64,000 nt of DNA from Chaenocephalus aceratus (lineage: Eukaryota > Chordata > Actinopteri > Perciformes > Channichthyidae), in the NCBI GenBank assembly GCA_023974075.1, contig CM043808.1:22654227-22718226 (forward strand), written 5' to 3'. Shown piece by piece: positions 26,850-40,457 of the stretch. The position numbers and the translations under genes are program-made. Under the pieces are notes generated by a model, which worked only from the letters and a program-made list of their open reading frames with translations, searched no databases and had not been told where the DNA came from. How positions within the stretch are numbered: position 1 is the first letter of the stretch; each line of letters begins with the position of its first letter.

Positions 26850-27216
26850 CGGATAGTGCATCCAATTCAGTAGCGTGCCAAATTAGATTGTTGACAAGTA
26901 ATACACTTTAATGTCAGTCCCATCGAAGGTAAACATCTCCGCGATGTTTTGTTTATAGTGTGTAATGTATTCTTGCTGCCACATGATGGCGGTATAGCGA
27001 AGCCTTTTTATTTAATAAACGCTCAGTGGCTCGTGGATTTTAGAGCAGTTGTATACAATTGTTACAATTCGTGCTTTCCAATTTATATCTCATATACCTA
27101 TACTTTATTTATAACATTACATAGGGCACACTCAAAATTAAAAAGACTGATAACAACTGGATTGTTATTTGTAAAGCATTAACATGTAAGCAATATGTTT
27201 AATGTTGTAACAGAGA
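26850..27216. other. epm2a intron 1 start, non-coding
   Basis: AT-rich sequence shared with 39870-40267. It ends at AGAGATCATT, where the LINE was inserted; the second copy continues without it (AGAGATCATTTAAGTTG). Confidence 0.6.
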
Positions 27217-29578
27217 TCATTTTCATTTCATTTCATTTCAAACCTTTATTTAACCAGATTGGTCCCATTGAGATCATAGATCTCTTTTTCAAGGGAGACC
27301 TGCAGCATATAGGTTCCACATGAAACATAAAACAATAAAGGACATTATACATTATATTTACAGGATACATAGTTATAGACATTTACAAGTGCCCATTGTA
27401 TCAGCAAGCATTTCATTTAGCCTAGCTTTAAAAACATGCAGAGGAATGAGATTGCTCAGTTTCAATTCTTGCTGAAGATTGTTCCAAGCAAGTGGAGCTG
27501 CGCACATAAAAGCTGTCTTACCTAAGACAGTCCTTGCTCTTGGCACATCTAACAAGACTACATCATGTGACCTCAGACAATAGCTGCTTGCAACTCTCTG
27601 TGTTATCAGAGAGCAGATATAATACGGGAGTTTACCCAACAAAGCTTTATAGATAAACGTGTACCAATGACTGAGCCTCCGTACAGAGAGTGATGGTAAA
27701 CCTGCCTTGGTATACAGTGTACAGTGATGTGTAAGCGCTTTACAATTTGTGACAAATCTCAGAGCACTGTGATACGCAGCATCCAATTTGCTCAGGTAAT
27801 TGGCAGGTGCATTCATATACAACAAATCACCATAGTCCAGCACAGGTAAAAAGGTCACAGTGACTAGCCTTTTCCTGGCCTCAAGCGAGAAACAGGACTT
27901 GTTTCTGAAAAAGAAACCTAGCCTAACCCTCAGTTTTTTAAGCAGGTTATTGACATGAAGTTTAAAAGAGAGACAACCATCAAGCCAGATACCAAGGTAT
28001 TTGTAACAGGCAACAACTTCAAATTTTGTTCCTTGCGTAGTTACAATATCTAAAACAGGCTCTGGTGTCTTTTTAGCTTTTGAAAAGAGCATTACCTTGG
28101 TTTTATCCACATTAAAAAGAAGCTTTAATTCAGAGAGCTGAGTCTGAATAGTGTTAAAAACAGCTTGTAATTTAACAACAGCCTCTTTAATGGAGGGACC
28201 TGCACAATACATCACAGTATCATCCGCATAAAAATGTAAAGTAGCTTCATCCACATTATCACCTACACTGTTAATATATATGGAGAATAAAAGTGGTCCT
28301 AAAACAGAACCTTGTGGTACACCATTAGAAATGTTTAACCATTCAGAAGACAGTCCATCAAAATGAACACATTGGGACCTTTCAGAGAGGTAGTTCACAA
28401 ACCACTCCACTGCATTGCTGGATATGCCAATACTGAGTAGCCTCTGCTTTAAAATGCGATGATCAACAGTGTCAAATGCTTTGGAAAGGTCAATAAACAG
28501 AGCTGCACAACTCTGCTTATTATCTAAAATAGTAGTAATGTCATTTACCACTTTCATTGTCGCAGTGATGGTGCTGTGTTTCTTTCTGAATCCTGACTGA
28601 TGTTTAGACAGGATATCATTTATACATAAAAACTCCTTTACTTGTTCACTCACTAAGCGTTCGAGCACCTTAGCCAGAAATGACAATTTAGAGATTGGCC
28701 TATAGTTATTTAAAATAGTTGCCTCCCCTCCTTTCAGTAAAGGCAAGACATAAGCAGACTTCCATACTTTTGGAATTGTGTTCGTGCTGAGGGAGAGGTT
28801 AAAAAGAGAAGTAAGAGGTGGAGCAATAAAATCTGTAGCTATCTTTAAAAGAAAGGTTCTACATTGTCCGGGCCAGCCGGTTTCCTAGGATCTAACTTGG
28901 ATAATGCTTCATGAACAATACCAATAGTTAAAGGAGCAAAACTGAAAGGGTTTTCCAGACCACATTGTTCAGAGTCAAGGATTGGAGCGTTCACAGGAGC
29001 CACACAGCCAAACAGAGAGCCACAAGACACAAAATGCTCATTAAAGCAAGGCACGGAGGTAGCTCATTTGGGATATCACCAGTGGAAATCGATTTTATGG
29101 CTTTCCAAAATTTCCTAGGATTATTCAGGTTTTCTGTGGTAACCGACAAATAGTACTTTGATTTAGCACTTTTTATTTGAGATGTGAAGCTATTTCTTAG
29201 CTGCCTAAAACGTAGCCATTCTACCTCTGAGCCTGATTTCCTAGCCTTAGCCCAAGCATTATTTCTCTCATGAAGGAGACTGGACAGCTCAGCAGAAAAC
29301 CAGGGATTGTTTCGTCCCTTCACTCTATATTTACGCAGAGGTGCATGTCTATCTATAATTTTCATAAAACCAAGATAAAAATAAGACCATGCAGTTTCTA
29401 CATCAGCACACAGATTGATTTTACCCCAATCAAAATCAAACAGATCATGCACAAAACCCTGCTCCACAAAGTGTTTTTTGTCTCTCTTTGTGATGATACG
29501 TGGTTTAACCTTTTGGACCTTAGTGTCCCTAATTGTGGCTACAACACAGTGGTCACTCACATCATTAGCAAATACTCC
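27217..29578 (-). mobile_element. CR1/jockey-group LINE on the reverse strand, cut by the assembly gap
   Basis: Two reverse-strand ORFs. 28991-29560 holds the end of the endonuclease (SDHCVVATI) and the linker. 27373-28746 holds reverse transcriptase with FIDLSKAFDTVDH, GVPQGSVLGPLLF and the catalytic YADD (HFYADDTVMY). The region between them (about 28747-28990) is out of frame. The 3' end has a short TTTCA repeat (27221-27240). The orthologous site in the other epm2a intron (near 40267) is empty. The 5' end is lost in the N gap. Confidence 0.85.
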
Positions 29579-29678
29579 NNNNNNNNNNNNNNNNNNNNNN
29601 NNNNNNNNNNNNNNNNNNNNNNNNNNNNNNNNNNNNNNNNNNNNNNNNNNNNNNNNNNNNNNNNNNNNNNNNNNNNNN
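29579..29678. other. Assembly gap of 100 N
   Basis: Exactly 100 N, the usual code for a gap of unknown size. The left side is a LINE and the right side is the interior of a hAT-type element, so the two contigs are joined in repeats. Epm2a exon 2 of the first unit, or alox A and exon 1 of the next, may be missing here. Confidence 0.98.
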
Positions 29679-32600
29679 TCGGTTGTCGTTGTTGGGGGGA
29701 AAGCAAACAGCTGTTTGCTGCGGAGCGCAGCGCGAGCAGGCTCCCGTGAGCGGGAGCGCGCTCCTTCAGACTATCGCGCCACCTAACCATTCGCCAAAAT
29801 GTTTTTAATACCAGCGGTAACCGGCCAAGCGCCGTGCAAAAAACAATCTTCAAATAAAAGAAAGTCACCGGAGGAGTTAAAGGAGAGTGACAGGGAGCAT
29901 GAGAAGAAGAGGGAGAGAACGTTTCAGCTTGATCGATGGAGTTGGCTTCTAGTGGTGCAGTGACGGGTCCTAAAACCCTTTTATAATCTATCGATTAGAT
30001 TTATGATTCGAAAATTATAAAAGTAGGGTAGACATGTGGAGATTATCCGGCTGAACAAAACGTGCATTTATCAAACAGGTTCGTTCCACAGACCTTATTT
30101 CCAGCTATTTTCCAAAACCCTGTGGAGAAATCCCATGGCTTTTTGTCGAGGGAACCAGCAGCTTACTTCCTGGTTTTAGGACGCGTCCTGGCTGCACCTC
30201 TCAATATAATCAACACACTCTCACTCCTACGCGTCCAATAGCGACGTTTGGTCAGTGTCCGTGGCGTCCAATTATGACGCTCCTAGGCTCCTTCAGCGTC
30301 ATAAAAAGACGCAAATAGCTTTCAACTGATTGCAATGTATTCCCATCTGCGTCGGGATTTGACGCTCATGGAAGCACGGCATTCGTTTATGCCGCTGCCC
30401 TTAAAGGCAATGTGAGCGTCCATTCCCATTGGATAACGGAGAATTGTACACCCGGAAGTAAGTATTCCTCTTACTGTCGATTGATTTTATAGTGATATCT
30501 GCACTACTCATCGACTAAAAAACACCAGATTATCCTTGTTAATTACACAACATTGATTGGTTTAAATTGTGTGCAATGCTTTTGTATTTTTCCCCTTCGA
30601 TTCGGAGAAACAAATATTTTTCTGAGTAAAGGATGGCAGAAGACACTACACTACCCAGAATCCCCAGCTATCGTTTGGACTACACCATGTGCTCTGTTTG
30701 ACAAACCCCTGTTTTTTTCACCTTTCATTCCGCTGGCGTCTATGTCACATGATCTTCAAATTTCTCCCTGCAGAAAAAGAAAACATGGCCGAAATTCGTT
30801 TTATTCTCGTGGAAAATGCCTATTTTAAAGTTAGTTTGGCCATTAAAATGCATTTTGATGTCATTTGATGCGAGAAATATGAGTTGTTATTTCAGATTAG
30901 GTGTGCAGTGGATGTACATGATCTTTAGTTTGCTAGTTATTACGAAGATTACTTCAGGAAATCGCGACGTTTTCATTGTTACCAAGGTGGTTGCTAGGGA
31001 CGCTGCTATCGATATTATTTCTGTTATGTTGTGTAACTGTTTAATGGTGTTATCTTTATTGCTACCCCCTTCCCCGTCAATGTATAGTGTTGGTCCACAG
31101 CCTAAACATATTAGTTTAACAAAATCCGCATCTAAAGATAGCCTACGTTATTTTCCCCCTGTGCAATTCCAGTCTCACATCTCACAGCACATTGTCGTTA
31201 ACAAATACCGGAAACAGACCGAAAACATTGTTAAAAAATAATAATAATACTTTATTCCGAGTGTGCTTGTTTTCTCTTTGAAAGTCATCACATAACGGGA
31301 TTGTAATACACGGTTCGGCTGCATTACATATTACATATCTGCCGTAGTTCTGTATTTATAGAGCCCTGATGAGAAGACAAACATGAGGAACTGAAAACGT
31401 GACGTGGATCATAAATATATCAGCCATTAAACAACATCTTACATTTCTTTTCACACAATACGTCTCCTTGCAGTATCAACACTAATTCGGCTCACTTTTA
31501 TATTTGATCCAATTGGTAGATAGGCTGTATTTACACCATAAAGGTGCACAGCTGATATAAAGGGACACCTGGTGGTTAAAGCATGTTATTGAATTTAATT
31601 ATTTTTATTATTAGATATTAATAGGATCCCTATAAAGTATATTCATTACTCGTTATTCTCTACTAATAGTTAATTAAAGACTGTATGTAATGACTATTTT
31701 GCACATCCCTTTCAAGATTTCAAGATTTTCTAAGGTTTATTGACATATCATATAGGCCTACACAACTGTGGTGTAGTTTTGCACTGAATGAAAAACTTGG
31801 GTTGCAGGTTCCTCAATAGTGCATTACAAGACATCTATCAATATTTGTGCATACCTCCAGCAATGTTAACTATGTTGAAGCACTTATTTTAACTGATATT
31901 ATACATAATGTATTATACTCTTATAAGATGTATGTAGATATTTCATCTCCGGCCTTGTCAGGTATTGAACAATCAATAAATAAAGAACACAGAATTGTTG
32001 AATATAAAACACAGAATTTGTGTGATTATACTAAATGATTTTCAAATAAACACAACTGCATATTTAACTGTTACACATGCTGATGTAACGCAAATGTTCC
32101 AACTTGGGATCAATAAAGTATATCTTATCTTAAGCTGATCGATGGCTACTGCCATATTTGCAAAATGTGCCTCTGAACCTTGACAAGTGCATGTTTCAGG
32201 CTTATCAATTAATGTAATGTAATGTTATCACAGGGGTCACACACATAAGACCAGCTGTTAAATAAAGCTCTTCTGACCTTAGCTGGCATGTGGGTATATA
32301 TATTAATACTGCCCATAATGGGCACAAGCAATTTTCACCCATTTATTAATTATATGTTTTAAATGTGAGTGTTTCCTGTCCCCTAAACCTCCAGGGATGT
32401 ACACAGTTTAATACTGGAAACTTCTTATTATGGGAAATACGAAAACGTCTTTTAAAACTACAACTCCCAGTAGAGACGTGCCATAGATAGAGAACATGTT
32501 GCGAAACAGAATAGCCAGCATGTGTAGTTATGGGGACGGGGTGAGGGAGGGGGGACGCGGTGGACCTGTTCAAATCCAGTTTTGGACAGTCTGCCGTGGT

Positions 32601-33512
32601 TCCATCCCATTTCAAGTGCTGTTCGAGAATCGGCTTAACCCTCGGAGCACACTCTCCAATCACAGAGCTTGAGGACTATCACGGGGTTTGTCAAACAGAG
32701 CACATGGTGTAGTCCAAACGATAGCTGGGGATTCTGGGTAGTGTAGTGTCTTCTGCCATCCTTTACTCCTGGGAATGGACGCTCACATTACCTTTAAGGG
32801 CAGCCGACACAAACGAATGCCGTGCTTCCATGAGCGTCAAATCCCGACGCAGATGGGAATACATTGCATTCAGTTGAAAGCTATTTGCGTCCCTTTATGA
32901 CGCTGAAGGAGCATAGGAGCGTCACAATTGGACGCCACGGACACTGACCAAACGTCGCTATTGGACGCTTAGGGAGTGAGAGTGTGATATAATGGCAATA
33001 TAAACAAGGTCTTCTGTCGGCTCTGTACATCAATGCCGACCTATAAGTAAGTGAAGAGTAGACCATATAAAGGTATTGGCGAAATGTCCCAGCAGTTTAG
33101 AATAATGAAGGCTCTAATCAAATCAATTACATGGCCATTACATTTCTAACTCCTAATGACAGGAAGGCAGAAAGCGCATTATACAAATAATAATACTCAT
33201 AATAGCAGAATTGTTTTAACAATGACCACAATATCATTATTTTAATAAACCAAATATGAACAATTGAGGAAAATGAGGAAGAACTGATGATTCAAATGTT
33301 GTAGTACAAGTAGTAATGTAGTTCGTACATACATTACTATTGCAACAAATGTGTTCAGTTTCTTCATTATTAGTCGATTTATTTGGACGAATGCTCCGGG
33401 CCAGTGGTTACAATGGTGGGACCAGTGATAATACAAGTCTGCGGTGGGCCGGCGCTACCGAAGTGGGCCGGTCGAGAGTCGCGGGCTGATTTGTAGTCCC
33501 AGTCCGCCCCTG
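29679..33512. mobile_element. hAT-type transposon, right part (first copy, cut by the gap)
   Basis: Nearly identical to 59424-63260. The right inverted repeat ...CCAGTCCGCCCCTG ends at 33512 and is followed by TCTGTGAC (33513-33520), the target duplication defined at the complete copy. Near 29800 a short + strand frame starts MFLIPAVTG and contains KSPEELKESDREHEKKRERTF, resembling the start of a hAT-family protein, but it stops soon after. No complete transposase. The element lies in intron 1 of the alox C copy. Confidence 0.8.
30216..32984. mobile_element. Nested 2.77-kb foldback element with long inverted arms
   Basis: The left arm (30216 to about 30430, then about 30625-30710) is the inverted complement of the right arm (about 32678-32984), starting at CACTCTCACTCC. 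About 200 bp interrupt the left arm. The centre has no credible gene; it includes AACTTGGGATCAATAAAGTA (about 32101), a LINE/SINE-like tail. The word CAATATAA occurs just outside both ends and may be an 8-bp target duplication, though it does not abut the arms. Confidence 0.65.
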
Positions 33513-33602
33513 TCTGTGACTGAGACTTTTTAGCAGATATTGCTTTTTTTAAATTATAATAGTATATATTAATATAATAACAATTATAATTATTATTCCA
33601 AG

Positions 33603-36600
33603 ACAGGGAGCTACACCGTGAAAACCAGTTTATCTCTGGGCAAACTTCTGCTGGTTAAGGTTGAGAAGGACAAGTATTTATGTCTCCCAGAAGATGAGTG
33701 GTACTTCTCCAAAATGGTGGTGACGACTCCAGAAGGAGATGTCATTCTTTACCCCTGCTACAGATGGATTGGTAGGGGATAAATTGTGGAGCTGAGAGGA
33801 GGGAGAGGTCTGCATCAATGTCCCCAAATAACTGATTCATACATATTAACCAGTGTTTTACATCTCGTTGGCTTTGTACATTTAAATTTGACTGCTATAA
33901 TGTTCTTTTCATGTCCCAGCAATGAAAGCTTTTGAGGAGGATCACCCCCTGTTGATTGACCACAGGAAGAATGAGCTGATGCTCAAAAAGAGCTTGTTCG
34001 AGTAAGTTTCCATGTGAGCAGTAGAGCTGCCGTTTGTCGCCAAAGTTTATCTGTAGAAATGTCTTTGTGCTTTTGGGTAACTTTGTTTGTTTTATTAGAT
34101 GGAAGATTATGGCTGAAGGAATACCCCACAGTCAACAATTTCAATGACGTGTCTGAGCTCCCAGCTGAAATCCGCTTCTCCGATTCCAGAACAGCTGACA
34201 TCAGTTACTCAAGAGCTATGACGTGGGTCAATATATTTAAATATATGTGTATATATTAATTACAATACAGCTCTATTCTCTAGACTTTTAAATATTGAGG
34301 GAAAGGGTAAATTGCAATTCATTTCTGTATGTTGTTTATTCCTGTGTTCTAATTGTTCCTTGTTTTACTTCAGTGGTATTGAACTCAAGGTTAAGGGGCT
34401 GCTAGGATCTACTGCACAATGGGAAAGCAGTTGTCAGTGTAACTCACCCCATCTATGTAATGGTTTCATAACAACAGATAGATATTCAGTAGATGTTTTT
34501 CCTGGTCTACTCTGTACAATTATTTGTTTTCTACAAAGTTAAGTATTTCAGTAAAAGTAATTATTTAAATACATGACCAACATTTTTGCTTTACAGTCAA
34601 TGATGATTATGTTGAACCTGAAAAACCCCAAAACATTTTAGAAAAATGATATTATATTATTTATTAAATGAACCAATTGTTATTCGTATTAAACCCAATA
34701 TATAATGTTGGTATATTTTTTATATATCAATTGCTATTCTTCCAGAGTATGTTGCAGACCACTGGATGGAAGATGACTTCTATGGATATTAGTTCCTGAA
34801 TGGAGTCAACCCCGGTGTTATCAAGCGCTGCTCAGAGCTTCCCACAAACTTCGCGGTCACAGAGGAAATGGTGAAGCCGTTCCTGGAAGAGGGAAGCTCT
34901 CTGCAGAAGGAAATGGAGGTATGAATGAAGATTAACTTTAAATGGATGGTAATCTTTGTTTCGGAATCATGATTTGTCCATTTACTATCCCTCTGTCATA
35001 CTTCCTTGACTTGTTACAATTCTGTGATACCTCTCGATGACGTCTTAAACATTTCTTTCTTATGTCTTTCCAGAAAGGCAATATGTTCCTTTATGACCAG
35101 AAGAAGATGGATGGAATTCCCCCTGCAGCCTATAATGGTGAACCTCTGCACGTGACTGCTGGTCTCTGTTTGTTCAACGTGAACCCAGAAAACAAACTGA
35201 TGCCAATTGCAATACAGGTACTGTAAAATATATTTAAAAGCCAGCATGTAATGTTATGGGTCTTTACCATGGTCAGTCTATGGAAAACATTCTTTAAGGT
35301 ATCGTGAAGGGAGAGTTAATAATCTATTTTGTTATCAATTTCCAGTTGAATCAACAACCATCTGAGAAGAACCCCATCTTCCTGCCCAGTGACCCAGAAA
35401 CTGACTGGCTGCTAGCCAAGATGTTCATTAAAAATGCAGATTGCATGGATCACGCATCAGTCCATCACCTCATGAGGACTCACTTTCTGGCAGAGGTCTT
35501 CGCTGTTGCAGCTCTCCGCAGCTTCCCTGTGATTCACCCAATGTACAAGGTATAAGTACTCCACACAACAGAGATAGTGCAGGTTTTTTGTATTCCCTTG
35601 ATCTGAAATAATGCTTAGAATTTGTATTGATTGATTTTCAGGTATAATATGTCTATACTAGAGATGGTTGATAGTAAAGCTGAGACAGGAAATGTTCAAA
35701 AATAAAGAGGCATGCGTGCAAACAAGTTTCCTTGATTAAACCCCATTATTTTGCGAGGTTGAATGCAAAGTGCTATGCTGAGATTAACGTAACACAACAT
35801 GTGAATTCCAAAAAAAACGACTCTACTCTAAAAAAGGCCTTTTTGAAACGCTTGCCAGATGCCGGAAGTGCAAACAGGTTGTGGCTGGGGTGAGAGGTAT
35901 CCGTGAAGATGTTGCACACATTTAAAACACATCTTTTGACGCATGAAACACAACTTTCATGTGTGTATTAAATGTGTGTATTTGTCTCACTGTTTTTGTA
36001 TCTTTGATATACTTATATATATATCATTTTGTTATTTGTCATTCACTTTTTTTTTTCTTCTTATTTTTCATAGAATTTTTTTGTTACTTCCATTTCCCCG
36101 GGCGCTGTACAATAGCTGCCCACTGCTCCTAGTACTAGACTCCTGGTACTAGGATGGGTTAAAAGCAGATAACAAATTCACTGTGTGTGCTGTGTGCTCT
36201 GCATGTGTGACCATTAAAGAGGGTTTCATCCCTCCCAATTCTTTCTAGATCTTCTTTGGAAACTGGTTTTATGAGCCATTATTTTGTATTTATTGAAGAA
36301 CTCAAACTTTTATAACAAAAAGTGATACTTAACTTGTTGGAGTCCAAGCACTTTATAATTATCATGGTTATATATTTTCAAAGAAGTCAAAGCACTGATT
36401 TCAGTTGTGTTTGCTTATACAGTAGCTTCCTTCATTTAGTGGGAATGCTGTTTACAGTCCAGCCGTGAAGACATCTACGGGACAGTTTTGAGATTTCTTC
36501 AAATGCCGTTGCCATGGCAACACAATGCTCGCCATGAAACACGGTTTTCTCATAACTTCAGTGAAACTACTCCAATCTAAATTCTTCACTTTCTTCTTAC

Positions 36601-38679
36601 ACATTACATTTCAGCATAGCAGTTTAGCGTTAGATTTTCAGCATAAAGCATTCCCACTAGCAATAATAATTCCTTACATTTATTATAGCTCTTTTCCAAT
36701 GACTCAATGCGCTTTACATATACACACATTACACATATATCATACATGCAATGGTCAGATACTGTGGACAATACCCACAGGAGCAAGTTCAGGTGAAGTG
36801 TCTTGCCCAAGGACACACCGGCTTTACAGACGCGGGTTTCACCCCTTGATCTGATGATCATTGCACAGCGCACTGCGCCACACCGTCCATCTTCACGCCT
36901 CGAAGTCATCAAGGCACATTGGTATTATACATGTACTGTGGACAATACCCACAGGAGCAAATCCGGGTGAAGTGTCTTGCCCAAGGACACAACGGCCTGA
37001 CGCAGAGGTGGCAGGAGCGGGTTTCGAACTGGAGTTCCCCAGCACTCCCCCTTGATCTGATGATCGGATGCACAGACCACTGCGCCACCCGTCTTCAGGA
37101 ATTGCATTCTCTAGTTTACACTGATGTTCTGCCTGTTGTCTGCTGAATCAAGCATTTTACTTTGACTTTAATATTTGTTTCCTCTGTTCAGCTGCTGTTT
37201 CCACACTTCCGGCACACTCTTCACATAAACACTACAGGGCGCCTAAGTCTATTAGGACCTGATGGGGTTTTAAGTAAAGTAAGGCTTTTTCAAATACATA
37301 TTTGTGAATATAAATACAAATGTTATCATATCACACCTTGCAACTTAAATTCAGTTTTTTGGATGGTTTCTAATTTGATGTCAAGAAACTTGTCTGATGG
37401 TATGTGTATTTTTGATTTGTTAGAGTTCACTTGGATTTGTTGGACTAATGGAGCTCATGAGAAGGGATCTCTCTGAAATGACCTACAGCTCTCTCTGTCT
37501 GCCGGAGAACATCGCTGCACGAGGACTGGAGTCTATCCCCGACTTTTACTACAGAGATGATGGCCTGAAGCTGTGGAACATCATCAAAAGGTGTTACCTA
37601 TTCATAAATATTGTGACTGTCCACAGTGATTCATTGTACAAACACCATTAGAGACTTTCTCAGACGCTCATATTATTAAAAATACAACTGTTTTGTGTTT
37701 GCCAGCTTTGTGAAGGCGGTAGTGGAGCACTATTATCCCTCAGACAGTGAGGTGCATAAAGACACTGAGCTGCAGGACTGGATCAGTGAGGTCTTCACAC
37801 ATGGCTTCTTAGGAAACAAAGCTGCAGGTATTTGTCCCATATTCTGAAGTCATTTGTAAATATGAAACATATTATAATAGTATATTTGAATGCACATAGT
37901 GATTGACTTATGAACATATTGTGCTGCCAACAGGGTTTCCAGCAGCCTTTCATACTGTCCAGGAAGTGGTTAAGTTCACAACCATGGTGATCTTCACAAC
38001 AACGGTTCAACATGCTGCCGTAAACAGTGGGCAGGTAAATAGTTGGGGCGTTAGAATATGTATTGGTCAAGTATAAGTTTGGCAGACCAGCCAACTGCTT
38101 TTGTTTCCTTTACAATAACCATTCCGTTTGCAGGACATTAGCTTAGCATTACAATGGAATAAAGGTTGCCTTTTTTTCTATAATGTTTTTTTTCATAATT
38201 TAGTATGACTACAGCTCCTGGGCCCCCAACGCCACGCTCCTTCTGCGCAAACCTCCTCCAACCACTAAGGGGCAGTCAAGCATGAAGACGGTCCTGGAGA
38301 CCCTCCCGAATGTTGGCGAGACAGTCCAGTTTGCAGCATTGACTTGGTTGCTTTCAGAAAGATACACAGACTATGTAAGTTTGGCATCATAAATACTTAC
38401 AGAAGGATGTCCTATCCTGATTTTAATGTTTTTCTCTTTTTTACCATTAACTTTGCTTTGTCAGTCTAATTTTGTTTCCTGATTGTGTCCTTCTGGCAGA
38501 TTCCCTTGGGAACATACCCAGAGGAACGATTTGATGAGCCTGAGCCTAAGCAGATGATAAAGGAATTCCAAGCAGAATTGTCGTACCTCAGTGAAGCAAT
38601 AACATCAAGAAACTCACATCTTGAACGACCCTACACATACCTGGACCCTGCAGAGATAGAGAACAGTGTTTCTATTTAA
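33603..38679 (+). pseudogene. Broken copy of alox B, exons 2-14 ('alox C')
   Basis: Exons: 33603-33807, 33920-34001, 34099-34222, 34374-34428 (truncated), 34746-34918, 35074-35217, 35346-35549, 37192-37278, 37424-37590, 37706-37827, 37934-38034, 38204-38374, 38500-38679. Defects against alox B: TAA in exon 2 (33780-33782, a G-to-T change), one extra base in exon 4 (near 34131), a 74-bp loss removing the end of exon 5 and its donor (B bases 14301-14374), and TAG in exon 6 (34790-34792). Exons 7-14 remain open and keep the iron ligands. At the Coffa position the codon is GGG (37237-37239, Gly) where alox B has Ala. Exon 1 is not on this side of the gap. Not a functional gene as written; it could be the other allele of alox B. 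Confidence 0.85.
36665..37091. mobile_element. 427-bp insertion in alox C intron 8
   Basis: Absent from alox B, where ACTAGCAA runs straight into TTTCTTCAGG. It holds two related modules, each with CTGTGGACAATACCCACAGG and AAGTGTCTTGCCCAAGGACA (about 36763 and 36938), and ends in CACTGCGCCACCCG, a sequence common in fish interspersed repeats. No ORF. Confidence 0.6.
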
Positions 38680-38739
38680 GCAGATCTGCGATTGTATCCA
38701 TGTATTTCTCATCACCTATTTTGCATGCTGGGAGTTCAG

Positions 38740-39053
38740 TTATACTTTTAATGTAGTGTATAATTGCTGGGGCAGATAGATGAGATGTAATGGATAATTA
38801 GTAAGTTGTTGGATACTGGTAAGGGAGGACTAGAGTATATCTTGGTTGTGTGATGCTGAGCAGAAACTAAACTGACTAACACTGGCTTATCTAAAGCCAG
38901 TTGAGTAGCACTTGAAATGTTTTTGCTCTATGAAGCCTGATGTACTTATATGATTCTGTTTTCCTCAAGTTTGTATTTTGTTGGTCGAACGCACTTATTG
39001 TAAGTCGCTTTGGATAAAAGCGTCAGCTAAATGCAATGTAATGTAATGTAATG
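38740..39053. repeat. SINE-like repeat in the alox C 3' flank
   Basis: Second copy of the 25740-26056 repeat, ending in four AATGT-type units. Confidence 0.5.
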
Positions 39054-40457
39054 TTTCTTTTTCTCCATTAGCAATTAATACAAAAACTATTTAACTTATG
39101 CTTGTCTTTTATGTACTTTTTTCCCTTTCATATAGCAAATGATGAGAATGAGGACAAATAATAAGTACATTAAACATCGCCGTTTTAATACATTTTTGTA
39201 ATCAGAAAATATATATTTTATTAATTTTCTTCGAAATGGCATCTATCAATCTAGTCAATTGTATTCATATAATCAAATAGCAGAAATAACAGAAACATCT
39301 ACCAGTGAAATGCAATGAAATTCACTCTTTCTATCCAACACATTTGTAGATCGACTGTGAGTTCTATTTTGTCGAGTTCACTTTTATTTGACTGATGTAT
39401 GGTGCGCAGTTATTCTGACAGAGTGGGACCTCACTCTTTCTAACTCATCTTTGATGCAAACCACCCTTTTCAAAACACAGTCCGGGTATTTTTAGACTAA
39501 ACCATACAATAAATGTGTCCGTGCGGACTTAATACAAAAGCCTTAATAACCCACTCGACACCTTTTACGGTTTTGCGGACGTGTCACTGAATTAAAGCTG
39601 CCACAATGTTGTTTAGGTTCGCAGTCATTCTCACTCCGGAGTCTTCGGATGTAAAGGTCTTTGTTTCGGGTTCGCGTGAGGAAATGGGCCAATGGGACTT
39701 GAGCGCAGCGGTTCCGATGACAGCCTCTCAGAAGCTCCTGTCCACCCTTGAACCGTGTCTGTGGACCGGCGACATGCAGCTGGCAGAGCCGTACGAAGAC
39801 ACATTGTGGTTCAAGTTCGTCAAAAGAGTGAGAGGCACTTATATCTGGGAAGGTATACATCAACATTCGGATAGTGCATCCAATTCAGTAGCGTGCCAAA
39901 TTAGATTGTTGACAAGTAATACACTTTAATGTCAGTCCCATCGAAGATAATTAACCATCTCCGCCATGTTTTGTTTATAGTGTGTAATGTATTCTTGCTG
40001 CCACATGATGGCGGTATAGCGAAGCCTTTTTATTTAATAAACGCTCAGTGGCTCGTGGATTTTAAAACTAAACTGTTACAATTGTATACAATTGTAACAG
40101 TTGTATACAATTGTTACAATTCGTGCTTTCCAATTTATATCTCAAATACCTATACTTTATTTATAACATTACATAGGGCACACTCAAAAGTAAAAAGACT
40201 GATAACAACTGGATTGTTATTTGTAAAGCATTAACATGTAAGCAATATGTTTAATGTTGTAACAGAGATCATTTAAGTTGTACACTGTTAAGAAAGTTGT
40301 TTGTAAAAATGCTTTCCATTTTATTAAAGGTCCCATGTCATGGCCATTTCTACTGATCATAATTCCATTGTTGAGGTCTACTAGAATAGATTTACATTGT
40401 TCAATGTTCCAAAATGACATTGGTTTCTCATACAGCATCTCTGTATAGTTCACTCTG

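Noticed and set aside
30553..31241. Two + strand ORFs inside the hAT-type element, conserved in both copies
   Set aside because: Conservation reflects recent copying. The frame is broken in the second copy by one base (141 against 90 codons), with no recognisable domain.
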